A DNA stretch of 64,000 nt from Klebsiella huaxiensis (GCF_003261575.2 NZ_CP036175.1:2790001-2854000); one strand, 5' to 3'; positions 44,627 through 52,380 are shown, numbered from the stretch's first letter. Made by a program: numbers and translations. Notes: a model not told the origin generated them from the letters alone.

Positions 44627-45075
44627 AAACGGCCGCTTTAATCGCAGTGCTCACTTTGTTGTCAGGGTGCACACAGGAGATTTCTCCTAATAGCTATTCC
44701 GTTGGTTCGGTGGGTATGGTTAATCGTTCTATTGCTGGAACGATCATTAGCGCTCGCCCTGTTGATATTCGTGGCACCTCCGCATTAGGAGGTGCCGCTG
44801 GTACAGCCGCAGGAGCAGCAGCTGGTTCAGCAATTGGTGGCGGCACTCGCGCCAATATCGTGGGTGCTATTGGTGGAGCTGTTGTAGGCGGTCTCACTGG
44901 CGCAGCACTTGAAGCCTCTGCGACTAAACAGACGGGGATGGAATATGTTATCGAAACTGAAAACGGTAATCTAATGACAGTCGTTCAAGGCAATGCACCT
45001 TTATTTGTAGAAGGTAAAAAGGTTCTCGTCTTATACGGTAGCCCCTCACGTATCATTGCCGATCCCAGACATTGA
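44623..45075 (+). CDS. Putative glycine-zipper lipoprotein
   Basis: The 150-residue product has a lipobox (MKTAALIAVLTLLSGCTQ). It shows a long glycine-zipper segment, GGAAGTAAGAAAGSAIGGG and GAIGGAVVGGLTGAALEASA, like the SlyB/PcP and Rickettsia 17-kDa outer-membrane lipoproteins. A C-terminal strand domain contains GMEYVIETENGNLMTVVQG. It overlaps the upstream lipoprotein gene by 4 nt. Function is unknown; the zipper suggests oligomer formation at or in the outer membrane. Confidence 0.78.
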   Translation: MKTAALIAVLTLLSGCTQEISPNSYSVGSVGMVNRSIAGTIISARPVDIRGTSALGGAAGTAAGAAAGSAIGGGTRANIVGAIGGAVVGGLTGAALEASATKQTGMEYVIETENGNLMTVVQGNAPLFVEGKKVLVLYGSPSRIIADPRH

Positions 45076-45121
45076 TGCAGGAAGGAGATTGAAATAGTAG
45101 CCGGGCGCAGAGCCCGCCCTA

Positions 45122-45144
45122 AACCACCTCCTGGGGAGGTGGTT
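45122..45144. terminator. Hairpin between the lipoprotein operon and yaiL
   Basis: AACCACCTCC (45122-45131) pairs with GGAGGTGGTT (45135-45144), between convergent genes, followed by GATTTC. Confidence 0.75.
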
Positions 45145-45184
45145 GATTTCATTCTGGACGATGAGTTCTGGTCTGCACGGCTGA

Positions 45185-45724
45185 TTACCACATCAAATCG
45201 TCGGGCACTTTAAAATCAGCATACGGATCATCTTCATCCTGCTCTTCCTGATTCAGCGCGCTGTTTAAAACAATACTGTTCGCATCTCGCTGAGCGATTT
45301 TATCGGCCACGATCGCGGGGATAATTGCGTATTCACTCTCGCCACTGCCATCACTAACCAACCGCGCAATGGCGAGACGGCCGTTAATCAGCTGAGTTTG
45401 CGTTGTCTTATCCACAACAACTTTTTTAATTAAGTTGTTATCCGTGAAGTTAAAATCAATATTGCCTTTTGCAATGACGATTTTGTTCATTTCAATGAGC
45501 TGCTTCACCTGAGCTTTATACTCTTTAGATAAAACAGCTTGTTTTTGTTGTTCGCTTAGCTGTTTGTCACGTTCAAGCTGCGCTTTTTTATTTTCTTCCA
45601 CAGCCTCTCTTGCTTCGCGAGCCTGAACTCGTGATTTCTTCGCTGTTCTCTGGACTTTAGCCATCTTTTTGCTGGTGACTAGTCCTGCTTTTAGCATCTG
45701 CTCTTGTAAGGTGAGTTTTGTCAT
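45185..45724 (-). CDS. yaiL: DUF2058 family protein YaiL
   Basis: The 179-residue cytoplasmic protein is nearly identical in length and sequence to E. coli YaiL. It opens MTKLTLQEQMLKAGLVTSKK, has a basic coiled stretch AKKSRVQAREAREAVEENKK, and ends DEDDPYADFKVPDDLMW. The family is annotated as nucleic-acid associated but its function is unknown. In E. coli yaiL lies near lacZYA and mhp. Here it is 3.4 kb from lacY, which suggests a conserved or shared neighbourhood. Confidence 0.94.
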   Translation of the reverse strand: MTKLTLQEQMLKAGLVTSKKMAKVQRTAKKSRVQAREAREAVEENKKAQLERDKQLSEQQKQAVLSKEYKAQVKQLIEMNKIVIAKGNIDFNFTDNNLIKKVVVDKTTQTQLINGRLAIARLVSDGSGESEYAIIPAIVADKIAQRDANSIVLNSALNQEEQDEDDPYADFKVPDDLMW

Positions 45725-45932
45725 TTTCGCTTCTAAACCCGTTGAAAAATTTTTGCGATTATACCTGTAATTTTAGCTGATGTGTCAGTGGCGGGGATGA
45801 CGTTGCGATACGGTTAGATCGAGGTGGACCTGGTGAACCATTCAGTACAGACACGGAGTGCATAAAAAATCACATAAAGTGGTTTATTTTTGTTATAAAT
45901 GCATCTTTGACGGTTTTTTAAGGAAGTTGAAG

Positions 45933-46244
45933 ATGATTGTCAGAACCTGGCACGGCTGTGTTCCTGTTGATTTTGGTGAAGCGTTTGCAGACCATTTGCA
46001 GTTAACCGGCGTGCAACATTCTGCGGGTATCCCTGGAAACGCGGGAGCGTTTGTCAGGCGAGAAACTCAGGGAGAATGGGAACATTTCTTTCTGGCGACT
46101 TACTGGGAGGATCTGGATGCGGTCAAAGCATTCGCAGGTGAGAATTACCATGTGGCGGTAACCTACCCTGATGATGAGCAATTCCAGCTCCTGTCCGATC
46201 CCTATGTCTTTCAGTTTGATGTGGCGAACGTCGTGGCGATTTGA
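45933..46244 (+). CDS. ABM-like (dimeric alpha-beta barrel) protein
   Basis: The 103-residue protein starts MIVRTWHGCVPVDFGEAFAD; the ATG at 45933 has AAGGAA upstream, and an earlier in-frame start at 45858 adds unrelated residues. The pattern, with WEHFFLATYWEDLDAVKAFA and GENYHVAVTYPDDEQFQLLS, fits the antibiotic-biosynthesis-monooxygenase/ABM fold. Such small proteins may be enzymes or stress proteins; no substrate can be named. A run of 13 G follows the stop codon. Confidence 0.7.
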   Translation: MIVRTWHGCVPVDFGEAFADHLQLTGVQHSAGIPGNAGAFVRRETQGEWEHFFLATYWEDLDAVKAFAGENYHVAVTYPDDEQFQLLSDPYVFQFDVANVVAI

Positions 46245-46257
46245 GGGGGGGGGGGGG
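46245..46257. repeat. Homopolymer run of 13 G
   Basis: An uninterrupted G13 tract directly follows the TGA of the ABM-like gene. It is the longest homopolymer noticed in the window and a likely slippage site, or a sequencing length error. Confidence 0.9.
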
Positions 46258-46261
46258 TAAT

Positions 46262-46290
46262 CACAAAAAATTAAGGCCCGAAGGCCCTAA
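46262..46290 (-). terminator. Rho-independent terminator after the DUF883 gene
   Basis: TTAGGGCC-TTCG-GGCCTTAA on the minus strand, with TTTTTTG after it. Confidence 0.88.
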
Positions 46291-46292
46291 TT

Positions 46293-46565
46293 TCACTTAC
46301 GTCCGGCCAGTAAACCAATGACCAGCCCGATGGCACCGGCGGCTAGCAATCCGGTAAGCGGGTTTTCTTTGACGCGCTCCGAAACTTCGGAGACCGCATC
46401 TGACGCCTGGGCCGCGTATTTACGCGCCGCGCCTTTCAACTGATGCTTAGGCGAATCTACCGCATCACCAAATTGCTGTTGGGCTTCCCCGGCAATTTCG
46501 TTGACTTTGTTACCGACCTTATCCGCCAGATTTTGCGCGTCGTTTTCATAATCTTGTGATGGCAT
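46293..46565 (-). CDS. ElaB/YqjD-like DUF883 tail-anchored protein
   Basis: The 90-residue protein has an amphipathic, CsbD-like N-terminal part (KVGNKVNEIAGEAQQQFGDA) and a C-terminal membrane anchor VKENPLTGLLAAGAIGLVIG, ending LLAGRK. The -ENP- start of the helix and the basic end are typical of the DUF883 family (ElaB, YqjD, YgaM), inner-membrane proteins that bind ribosomes in stationary phase. Single gene with its own terminator and AAGGAGA SD. Confidence 0.82.
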   Translation of the reverse strand: MPSQDYENDAQNLADKVGNKVNEIAGEAQQQFGDAVDSPKHQLKGAARKYAAQASDAVSEVSERVKENPLTGLLAAGAIGLVIGLLAGRK

Positions 46566-46673
46566 GTGATTCTCCTTTCGTTTGACTCATTCAAGTCTAG
46601 TGGCTGACGGAAGAAGTTCAAATGCAAAGGCCGCTGCGGCTGTATTCCAGGATTTTTCTAAAGACCGGATGAG

Positions 46674-47000
46674 TTATACGCTGCCGTGCTTTTTCAACAC
46701 GCCTTTGTCGTCAAAAATAAACATAATCGACTGCCCAAGTCCGTTCTGGCAGACAACGCCATCGGCGTTGGTTTTATCAGTGATACCCTGGCACTCCATA
46801 TTGCTGACGTAAGGACGAATCTGGCATTTTAGCGTTTTGCCATCTTCAATAATCAGTTGTTTAGATTCGCTGAGCTCATTTGCCGCAGGCCCTGGGCAGG
46901 TACCTTCACCCCAGTTAACGCCATGGTGTTTGTCAAAAGCCGAGCAGCCCTGCAATAGCGCAGTCCCTGCCAGAAAAAGCATCAGATAGTGTTTCTTCAT
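46674..47000 (-). CDS. Small putative lipoprotein
   Basis: The 108-residue product has a lipoprotein signal peptide MKKHYLMLFLAGTALLQGCS (lipobox LLQGC). The mature part is rich in cysteine: GEGTCPGPAANELSESKQLI, LKCQIRPYVSNMECQG and DGVVCQNGLGQSIMFIFDD, giving four cysteines besides the acylated one, so two disulphides are likely. Family not recognised. Confidence 0.7.
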   Translation of the reverse strand: MKKHYLMLFLAGTALLQGCSAFDKHHGVNWGEGTCPGPAANELSESKQLIIEDGKTLKCQIRPYVSNMECQGITDKTNADGVVCQNGLGQSIMFIFDDKGVLKKHGSV

Positions 47001-47277
47001 TATATAACCTTGGTTGTTGTTTTCCGCTTCAGTATAGGAAACAACCTCGCCATAAAGCCTTCGCCAGAATTAGTGGTTTTTCAGATATTTCAATTGATTG
47101 AGATTATTCTGAGTAATAAAATCCACATAACTTGCTTTCTGCCAAAGCGATGACTGATAAATCAGAGCTATTGAGATTCACAATTCCTCTTTTTTCCTTC
47201 ATCATTTGTCAGCTTTTGCTACTAATAATCAGCGTTTAGCTCAGCATAAGAAATTTATTTTTTTACTCAAGGTCGGT

Positions 47278-47532
47278 ATGAACTATAAGAATGTACTGAA
47301 GGTTACGTTACTGCTTGCTCCCGTGGCGTTGCTGAATCTGTCCACGCCTGCCTGGGGCGCGGATGCGACGAAAACAACAACCTGTCAGAAAGCGCCGCCT
47401 GCGGTGGACAAAGAGGGCGTGCCGCTACCGCCCGTTGTCGGAAAAGAGGGGACTCGGCCTGCTCCGGCAAATGGCAAACCAGGTCATGACGGCCCCGCTG
47501 CAAACTGTCAGCCAGTGGCTATCGAAAACTAA
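47278..47532 (+). CDS. Small secreted proline-rich protein
   Basis: The 84-residue protein has a signal peptide ending TPAWGA. The mature part is short, has two cysteines (TTTCQKAPP and AANCQPVAI) and a repeated KEG motif: DKEGVPLPPVVGKEGTRPAP. ATG 47278 is used; an upstream in-frame start at 47206 lacks a signal sequence and SD. No known family. Followed 25 bp later by another small gene in the same direction. Confidence 0.6.
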   Translation: MNYKNVLKVTLLLAPVALLNLSTPAWGADATKTTTCQKAPPAVDKEGVPLPPVVGKEGTRPAPANGKPGHDGPAANCQPVAIEN

Positions 47533-47557
47533 TCATTGACCTCAACCCGGGAGGGAT

Positions 47558-47821
47558 ATGGTGCACCCGTTAATTAAGGTCATGCTGGTAGGTGGCAAAG
47601 GGGATGGCTTGCTAGTCAGCGTCGCCGATACCGCGACAGAAGTTTCCGTCACGCCTGCGCAGTACGGCGCAAAATCTGGTCAGCCGCTGAGCTATCGGAT
47701 TGTGTCGCAAACTATCGATGATGAGCGCTACTTTTTCGGCGTTTTCAGTGAGAGCCATGAGGATACGGATAAACTCAAGAGAGTGGCGTTGACTCGCGGC
47801 ATGAAAAAGTTCTTCAGTTGA
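47558..47821 (+). CDS. Unknown small cytoplasmic protein
   Basis: The 87-residue product begins MVHPLIKVMLVGGKGDGLLV and ends RVALTRGMKKFFS. It has a strong SD (GGGAGGG) and no signal peptide or membrane segment. I do not recognise a family. It may form an operon with the secreted protein upstream. A hairpin, CCGGACG/CGTCCGG (47829-47851), follows the stop codon. Confidence 0.6.
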   Translation: MVHPLIKVMLVGGKGDGLLVSVADTATEVSVTPAQYGAKSGQPLSYRIVSQTIDDERYFFGVFSESHEDTDKLKRVALTRGMKKFFS

Positions 47822-47828
47822 TCCGATG

Positions 47829-47851
47829 CCGGACGGCTATCTGTCGTCCGG
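47829..47851. terminator. Hairpin after the 87-residue ORF
   Basis: CCGGACG (47829-47835) pairs with CGTCCGG (47845-47851); T-rich sequence follows only some 15 bp later. Confidence 0.5.
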
Positions 47852-47924
47852 TTGGGTCATGTTTCGTTTTCCTCCCGCCTCCGATACAGTATAGCGATAC
47901 GCCTTTGCACGCTTCGGAAACGCT

Positions 47925-49025
47925 ATGATTAACCACATCCGCATTAAAAACTTCAGATCGGTCAGGGATATCGAGCTGGAGCTGGGCGCGCTGAACATTG
48001 TTTTCGGCCCCAACGGCTGCGGCAAGTCCAATATCTACAAAGCTATTCATCTGTTAACCGCCTCTGCCGACGGACAATTTTCCGGCTATATCAGTGATGA
48101 GGGCGGACTGGAAAATATTATGTGGTCAGGGCCGAGTGCGCCAACGGACCGCTTTCCGCGACGGCTGCAGATTGCCTGTCTGACCGATGAGTTCGACTAT
48201 GAGTTACAAGTCGGTTTTCCGGAAAAACTGCCTTATCCGACCCAGTTCGTGCTGGACCCAATCGTCAAAGAGGAGTCTATCTGGCTGGCGGGCTTTTCCA
48301 GACGACCTTCATCGCGCGTGCTACAGCGCAAAAATCAGGCCGCGTTTCTGGTAGATGTTAACGGTGAAAAAAGCACCTTCACCGATACTATTTATGAAAA
48401 CGAATCCATCTTTGGTCAATTGGGTGAACCGCATCGCTTTCCGGAGGTCTCTCGGGTCAGGGAGACCATGCGTCGCTGGCGTTTTTATCACGAGTTCAAT
48501 ATTGGCAGGCACTCGCCGCTGCGCCAACCGGCGGTCGGCTACCGCTCGCCGGTGCTTGATAGCAATGGGCATAATCTTGCTGCCGCCTTTCAGACTATTG
48601 TGGAAATCGGCGCGGAGGAACTGCTGCATGAGATCCTCGGCGAGGCCTTTCCGCAATGCACATTCTATTGTGAGAATGAGAATTCACGTTTCTCAATGAA
48701 GATGCGGCGTAACGGTGTTTACCGGCCTTTACTGGCCTCCGAGATGTCCGACGGCACGCTGCGTTTCCTGTGCCTGGCGGTGGCGTTATTGAGCCCTCGT
48801 CCACCGGCGTTTCTGGCGATCAATGAGCCGGAAAACAGCCTGCACCACCAGATGTTTCCGGCTCTTGCCAGATTAATTGTTGAAGCGTCTCGCTATAGCC
48901 AAATCTGGTTGACCAGCCATTCTGCCGAGCTTTCCGAATTAATTTCCTCAATGGCCGAAGCGCGAATTTATGCGCTGGAAAATAGCGATGGAGAGACGCG
49001 GATTACAGGAGAGATGCCTCTCTGA
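47925..49025 (+). CDS. RecF/SMC-type AAA ATPase (orphan)
   Basis: The 366-residue ATPase opens MINHIRIKNFRSVRDIELEL, typical of RecF/OLD-type proteins. Walker A is in NIVFGPNGCGKSNIYKAIHL (residues about 24-43). The ABC-type signature region is LLASEMSDGTLRFLCLAVAL, and Walker B is in AFLAINEPENSLHHQMFPAL, followed by the H-loop WLTSHSAEL. There is no TOPRIM domain, so it is not a complete OLD nuclease. No partner gene is adjacent. A DNA repair, toxin-antitoxin or phage-defence role is possible but unproven. Confidence 0.85.
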   Translation: MINHIRIKNFRSVRDIELELGALNIVFGPNGCGKSNIYKAIHLLTASADGQFSGYISDEGGLENIMWSGPSAPTDRFPRRLQIACLTDEFDYELQVGFPEKLPYPTQFVLDPIVKEESIWLAGFSRRPSSRVLQRKNQAAFLVDVNGEKSTFTDTIYENESIFGQLGEPHRFPEVSRVRETMRRWRFYHEFNIGRHSPLRQPAVGYRSPVLDSNGHNLAAAFQTIVEIGAEELLHEILGEAFPQCTFYCENENSRFSMKMRRNGVYRPLLASEMSDGTLRFLCLAVALLSPRPPAFLAINEPENSLHHQMFPALARLIVEASRYSQIWLTSHSAELSELISSMAEARIYALENSDGETRITGEMPL

Positions 49026-49031
49026 CGAAGA

Positions 49032-49076
49032 TATATACCCTAAGTAATTCGAGTTGCCGGATTGCGGCTAACGCCT
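49032..49076. repeat. ERIC terminus fragment joined to a REP-like unit
   Basis: TATACCCTAAGTAATTCGAG is one end of an ERIC element, here without the rest. It is followed directly by GGATTGCGGCTAACGCCTTA and TCCGGCC, a REP-type half. It lies between the ATPase gene and lacY. Confidence 0.6.
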
Positions 49077-49120
49077 TATCCGGCCTACAAAACAGAGAAA
49101 TTATAAATTGGTGCAGATGT

Positions 49121-49143
49121 GCCGCCGGGTTATTTCCGGCGGC
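49121..49143. terminator. Hairpin at the 3' side of lacY
   Basis: GCCGCCGG (49121-49128) pairs with CCGGCGGC (49136-49143) 8 bp past the lacY stop; followed by ATCTATTTTA on the plus strand and by no U tract on the minus strand. Confidence 0.5.
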
Positions 49144-49150
49144 ATCTATT

Positions 49151-50401
49151 TTATGCCGCTGCCGGGAGGAGCGTTTTACTACCTTTCAGGGTAAATAGTG
49201 AGATAACCGTAAAGCTCAGGGTAATACAACCGAGGATCAGATAAGCCTGATGGAAGCCAACGGTATCGTACATCCGCCCAACCCACGCTGACAGCACAAC
49301 GCCCGAAAGCTGTTTCGATAAATTAAAACCAATCAGGAACAGCGTGGCAGAGAGTTTTGGGTTAAAGGCCGACGAGATATATTTAAAGGTGCCCACCAGC
49401 AGGAACGGAACTTCAAACATATGCAGCATTTTTAAGATAACCACTTCCACCGCCGAGGTAGCAAAAGACGATCCTAAAATACGCACTGACATAATCAGTC
49501 CGGCGGTCAACAGGGCATTCTTGGCACCAATTCGGTTAACAATAGCCGGTGCGCAGAACATGATTAGTGCATTAAGCAGTTCCCCGCCAGTGGTGACGAA
49601 GCCAAAGATTTCGGTCCCACGCTGCGGGCTGGAGAAGAAGCCTTTAAAGAAGTTGGCGAACTGCTGGTCGAAGACGTCATAGACGCTGGCGACGCCAACG
49701 ACATAAATGATGAAGCCCCAGAAACGTGGCATCCGCAGCAGTTCCGCGGCGGTGCGCATGGAGAAGGCCTGGCGATTAGCACCCAGCGCGTCGATAACTT
49801 GCTCACTATTGCTGCTTTCCGGTTTTGATACCCACAGCAGCACGCCAAGGATCAGCGCAAAGCCGGAGGCGATCCAGAAAGTAATGTTGGGATCAATACC
49901 AAATAAAATGCCGGTGATTGATGCACATAGCGCCCAGCCGATACAGCCGGAGACGCGAACCTTACCGTATTCAAAACGGTTAGCGCGGCTGACGCGTTCA
50001 ATATAGGCTTCTACTGCCCCGGAGCCGCTGGAGAATACGATCCCCAGGTAAATCCCGCCCGCCAGCGCGCCCGCGATGATATTCATCTGCAATAGCGGTG
50101 AGAGGATGAAAATAAAAAATGGCGCGAACAGGATTAATAAAACTGTGATGGTCCACAGCAGATGCTTGCGTAGCCCAAGCTTATCTGAAATCAAGCCAAA
50201 TATTGGCTGGAAGATAATGGCGAAGAGCGAAATTGAGGAGAAAACGATCCCCGTTTCGGTTTTGGTTAAATGGTTAACTTCCGCCAGCCACACCGGGAAA
50301 AAGGGAAAGTAAGCCGACATAATGAAATAGTAGAAGAAAAAGAACAGCATAAAGTAAAAGAAGTTATGCCGTTCTCGGGGCGCGAGTTCAGAGAGTTTCA
50401 T
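49151..50401 (-). CDS. lacY: Lactose permease LacY
   Basis: LacY is a proton-coupled galactoside symporter, 416 residues against 417 in E. coli. The helix 4-5 sugar site is conserved: Glu in EAYIERVSRANRFEYGKVRV and the Arg of VRVSGCIGWALCAS. Helices 8-10 keep Glu in TTGGELLNALIMF, Arg in MSVRILGSSFATSAVEVVIL, and His/Glu in KMLHMFEVPFLLVG, the proton path. It should be functional. It lies 55 bp downstream of the lacZ remnant in the same direction; a small hairpin lies between. No lacA follows. Confidence 0.95.
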   Translation of the reverse strand: MKLSELAPRERHNFFYFMLFFFFYYFIMSAYFPFFPVWLAEVNHLTKTETGIVFSSISLFAIIFQPIFGLISDKLGLRKHLLWTITVLLILFAPFFIFILSPLLQMNIIAGALAGGIYLGIVFSSGSGAVEAYIERVSRANRFEYGKVRVSGCIGWALCASITGILFGIDPNITFWIASGFALILGVLLWVSKPESSNSEQVIDALGANRQAFSMRTAAELLRMPRFWGFIIYVVGVASVYDVFDQQFANFFKGFFSSPQRGTEIFGFVTTGGELLNALIMFCAPAIVNRIGAKNALLTAGLIMSVRILGSSFATSAVEVVILKMLHMFEVPFLLVGTFKYISSAFNPKLSATLFLIGFNLSKQLSGVVLSAWVGRMYDTVGFHQAYLILGCITLSFTVISLFTLKGSKTLLPAAA

Positions 50402-50435
50402 TGTGAATATTCCATCTTATTATGCCTGTAAGGTT

Positions 50436-50452
50436 GGGGGCTTTCGCCCCCG
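50436..50452 (-). other. Stem-loop between the lacZ remnant and lacY
   Basis: On the minus strand GGGGGC-GAAA-GCCCCC, a GNRA-type tetraloop hairpin, just after the lacZ stop codon. The T-poor flank argues against efficient termination. Confidence 0.6.
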
Positions 50453-50456
50453 ATTA

Positions 50457-50798
50457 TTATTGGAAATGAAGAGTTAATCGATATTGCCATTGTGTCTCAA
50501 GCAGCAGCCATTGCTGTTGTACGCCTGGCGTCCAGGAGTCATCGCCGCCGATGCCCATATGCTGGCCATCGAGGGTGATCCAGACGCCGTCTTCCGGCTT
50601 CATCCAGTGCCAATGGTCCGTTTCTGTTAACTGCGCGGTACTGCGACAACCCGGCAGATCGTCATTGATCCAGCTGGCAAAAGTCGGGTGGGCCGCTAAG
50701 CGGTTGAGGTGAGTAATGGTCTGGTTTTGCCAGTCTTCCCCGGCAATTACTTCATTAAACGTCGCTCCTGCGGTAGAGATAGAGTCATGTTGTTGCAT
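50457..50798 (-). pseudogene. lacZ: lacZ remnant with in-frame internal deletion
   Basis: A 113-residue open frame joins the two ends of beta-galactosidase. The N-terminal part EDWQNQTITHLNRLAAHPTF-ASW corresponds to residues about 15-40 of LacZ. The C-terminal part, TETDHWHWMKPEDGVWITLD then GQHMGIGGDDSWTPGV and WQYRLTLHFQ, corresponds to the last 60 or so residues. Some 900 codons, including both catalytic glutamates and the whole barrel, are missing. The frame is kept, so translation through to lacY is not broken. ATG 50798 is preferred, 6 nt inside an alternative ATG at 50804. It lies between lacI (divergent) and lacY. The product cannot be an active enzyme. Confidence 0.9.
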
Positions 50799-50822
50799 AC
50801 ACATACCTGACGGATAAGTGAG

Positions 50823-50838
50823 AAAATGTCATTCGCTA
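50823..50838 (-). promoter_or_regulatory. Candidate lac operator near lacZ start
   Basis: On the minus strand TAGCGAATGACATTTT, within the palindrome TGTCTAGCGAATGACA. It matches a second site before lacI at 14 of 16 positions, and TAGCG recalls the core of lac operators. It sits 25 bp from the lacZ start. Confidence 0.55.
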
Positions 50839-50964
50839 GACAAGAATGGTTTCGTTATCAGATATTTTCACTTAGGCCGCAATATTGGCGAAATTGAAAC
50901 CCACTGGCGATCACGAAATGCCAGAAAAATGGCTGATTCTTGTCGTCTTTTAAACATAGAATGT

Positions 50965-50980
50965 TAGCGGACGACATTTT
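50965..50980 (+). promoter_or_regulatory. Candidate second lac operator near lacI start
   Basis: TAGCGGACGACATTTT, the inverted partner of the site at 50823, 25 bp before the lacI start. Two such sites 142 bp apart could support LacI-mediated looping and autorepression. Confidence 0.5.
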
Positions 50981-51004
50981 GGTTTCAGGCAGAAGGAGCG
51001 GGCG

Positions 51005-52075
51005 ATGCAGCGCCGTTTGGCAACGTTAGAAGATGTGGCCTGCGAGGCCGGGGTTTCTCAGCAGACGGTCTCTCGAGTACTTAATAATCCGAAGGTTGTT
51101 TCTGAACGAACCCGCGACAAAGTGATCCGCGCGATGCAGGCATTGCACTATGTGCCGAACCGCTCTGCGCAGTTGCTGGCGGGAAAATCCGCGCCGTCGA
51201 TTGGGCTCATTACTGCTTCGTTGACTCTGCACGCGCCTTCGCAAATCGCCGCGGCGGTAAAAAGTTATGCCGCTTCACATCAGCTGGAGGTGTCGATTGC
51301 GATGCCGGCACAGATCGATTATTCGTCACTGCAGGCGCGGTTGAATGAGTTTCGCGCCCAGCACATTCGCGGAGCGATTATCAGCTTGCCGCTGGAAAGC
51401 AGCCTGGCGGAGCGGCTGGTAGAGGAGAACCCGGATATTTCCTGCCTGTTCCTTGACGTTTCGCCGGAGACCGAAGTGTGTTGCGTGCGCTTCGATCACC
51501 GCGACGGCTGCGGAGCCTGCGTGCGCCATCTGTGGGATTCAGGGCATCGCGAGTTCGGATTACTCGCCGGGCCGGAGAGTTCGGTCTCGGCACGGATGCG
51601 CTTGAGCAGCTGGCGCGAGGCGCTACACCGTCTGGGGGTCAGCAATGCGGTGACGGTGTTTGGCGACTGGAGCGCAGCTAGCGGCTGGAATAAAACCTTT
51701 GAACTGCTGCATCAGCATCCCAGTATCAGCGCGATCGTGGTGGCAAACGATCAGATGGCGCTCGGGGTGCTGAGCGCTCTAGCGCAGCTTAATCGCACCG
51801 GTAGCCAGGCAATTTCCGTTACCGGCTACGATGATACGGCGGATAGCCTCTACTTCCAGCCGCCGCTCACCACCGTCGCTCAGGATTTTAATGTACTGGG
51901 AAGAAGGGCGGTCGAGCTGTTGATCCAACTGATGGCCTCCCCGCAGTTAAGGATACGCGAACTGCTGCCCACGCGGTTGATCATCCGCCACTCAACCTGG
52001 CCTTGCGCGGCTGAGGCGGAAGATGGGAAGGCGCAGTTAATCGCGCAAATAAAAACGCTGGTGGAAAAACTTTGA
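51005..52075 (+). CDS. lacI: Lactose repressor LacI
   Basis: The LacI-family repressor has 356 residues (E. coli 360). The HTH is at residues 6-25, ATLEDVACEAGVSQQTVSRV, followed by the hinge helix RSAQLLAGKSAPSIG. The ligand-binding core has ISAIVVANDQMALGVLSALA and ISVTGYDDTADSLYFQPPLT, typical of LacI. A C-terminal leucine-rich tail (AQLIAQIKTLVEKL) suggests tetramer formation. It is divergent from lacZ/lacY, unlike the E. coli order. A terminator follows at 52193. Confidence 0.94.
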   Translation: MQRRLATLEDVACEAGVSQQTVSRVLNNPKVVSERTRDKVIRAMQALHYVPNRSAQLLAGKSAPSIGLITASLTLHAPSQIAAAVKSYAASHQLEVSIAMPAQIDYSSLQARLNEFRAQHIRGAIISLPLESSLAERLVEENPDISCLFLDVSPETEVCCVRFDHRDGCGACVRHLWDSGHREFGLLAGPESSVSARMRLSSWREALHRLGVSNAVTVFGDWSAASGWNKTFELLHQHPSISAIVVANDQMALGVLSALAQLNRTGSQAISVTGYDDTADSLYFQPPLTTVAQDFNVLGRRAVELLIQLMASPQLRIRELLPTRLIIRHSTWPCAAEAEDGKAQLIAQIKTLVEKL

Positions 52076-52192
52076 GCAACGGCTTCGTTTAGCTTTCATT
52101 GAAGAAACGTGTGATAGCGTAATGAAAAGACGTAAGCAGAGTGATTAATGCTCTGAACGTAAAAACAATCTATCCATGCAAGCATTTATTTA

Positions 52193-52218
52193 CCGCCAAC
52201 AACCTGGCGGTTTTTTTT
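52193..52218 (+). terminator. Rho-independent terminator after lacI
   Basis: CCGCCA-ACAACC-TGGCGG followed by eight T. A second hairpin, GCCCGTT/AACGGGC, follows at about 52219-52241. The remainder of 52076-52380 shows no gene. Confidence 0.9.
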
Positions 52219-52380
52219 GCCCGTTTTCTGGCCAACGGGCAAGAGTATATTTTATTTAATGCTGTGATTAGGTGATAATTTGACCTTTCATAAGCATAAA
52301 TACGCTGTTTTTCATGTCGGTGGTTAACAAATTCTCGAGGGTTATAGTTTTGTGAGTAGCATAAAATGCTGTCGAGATGG

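Noticed and set aside
50839..50960. CRP site in the lac promoter region
   Set aside because: AGTGA-N6-CTGAT on the minus strand is too far from the TGTGA-N6-TCACA consensus to call.
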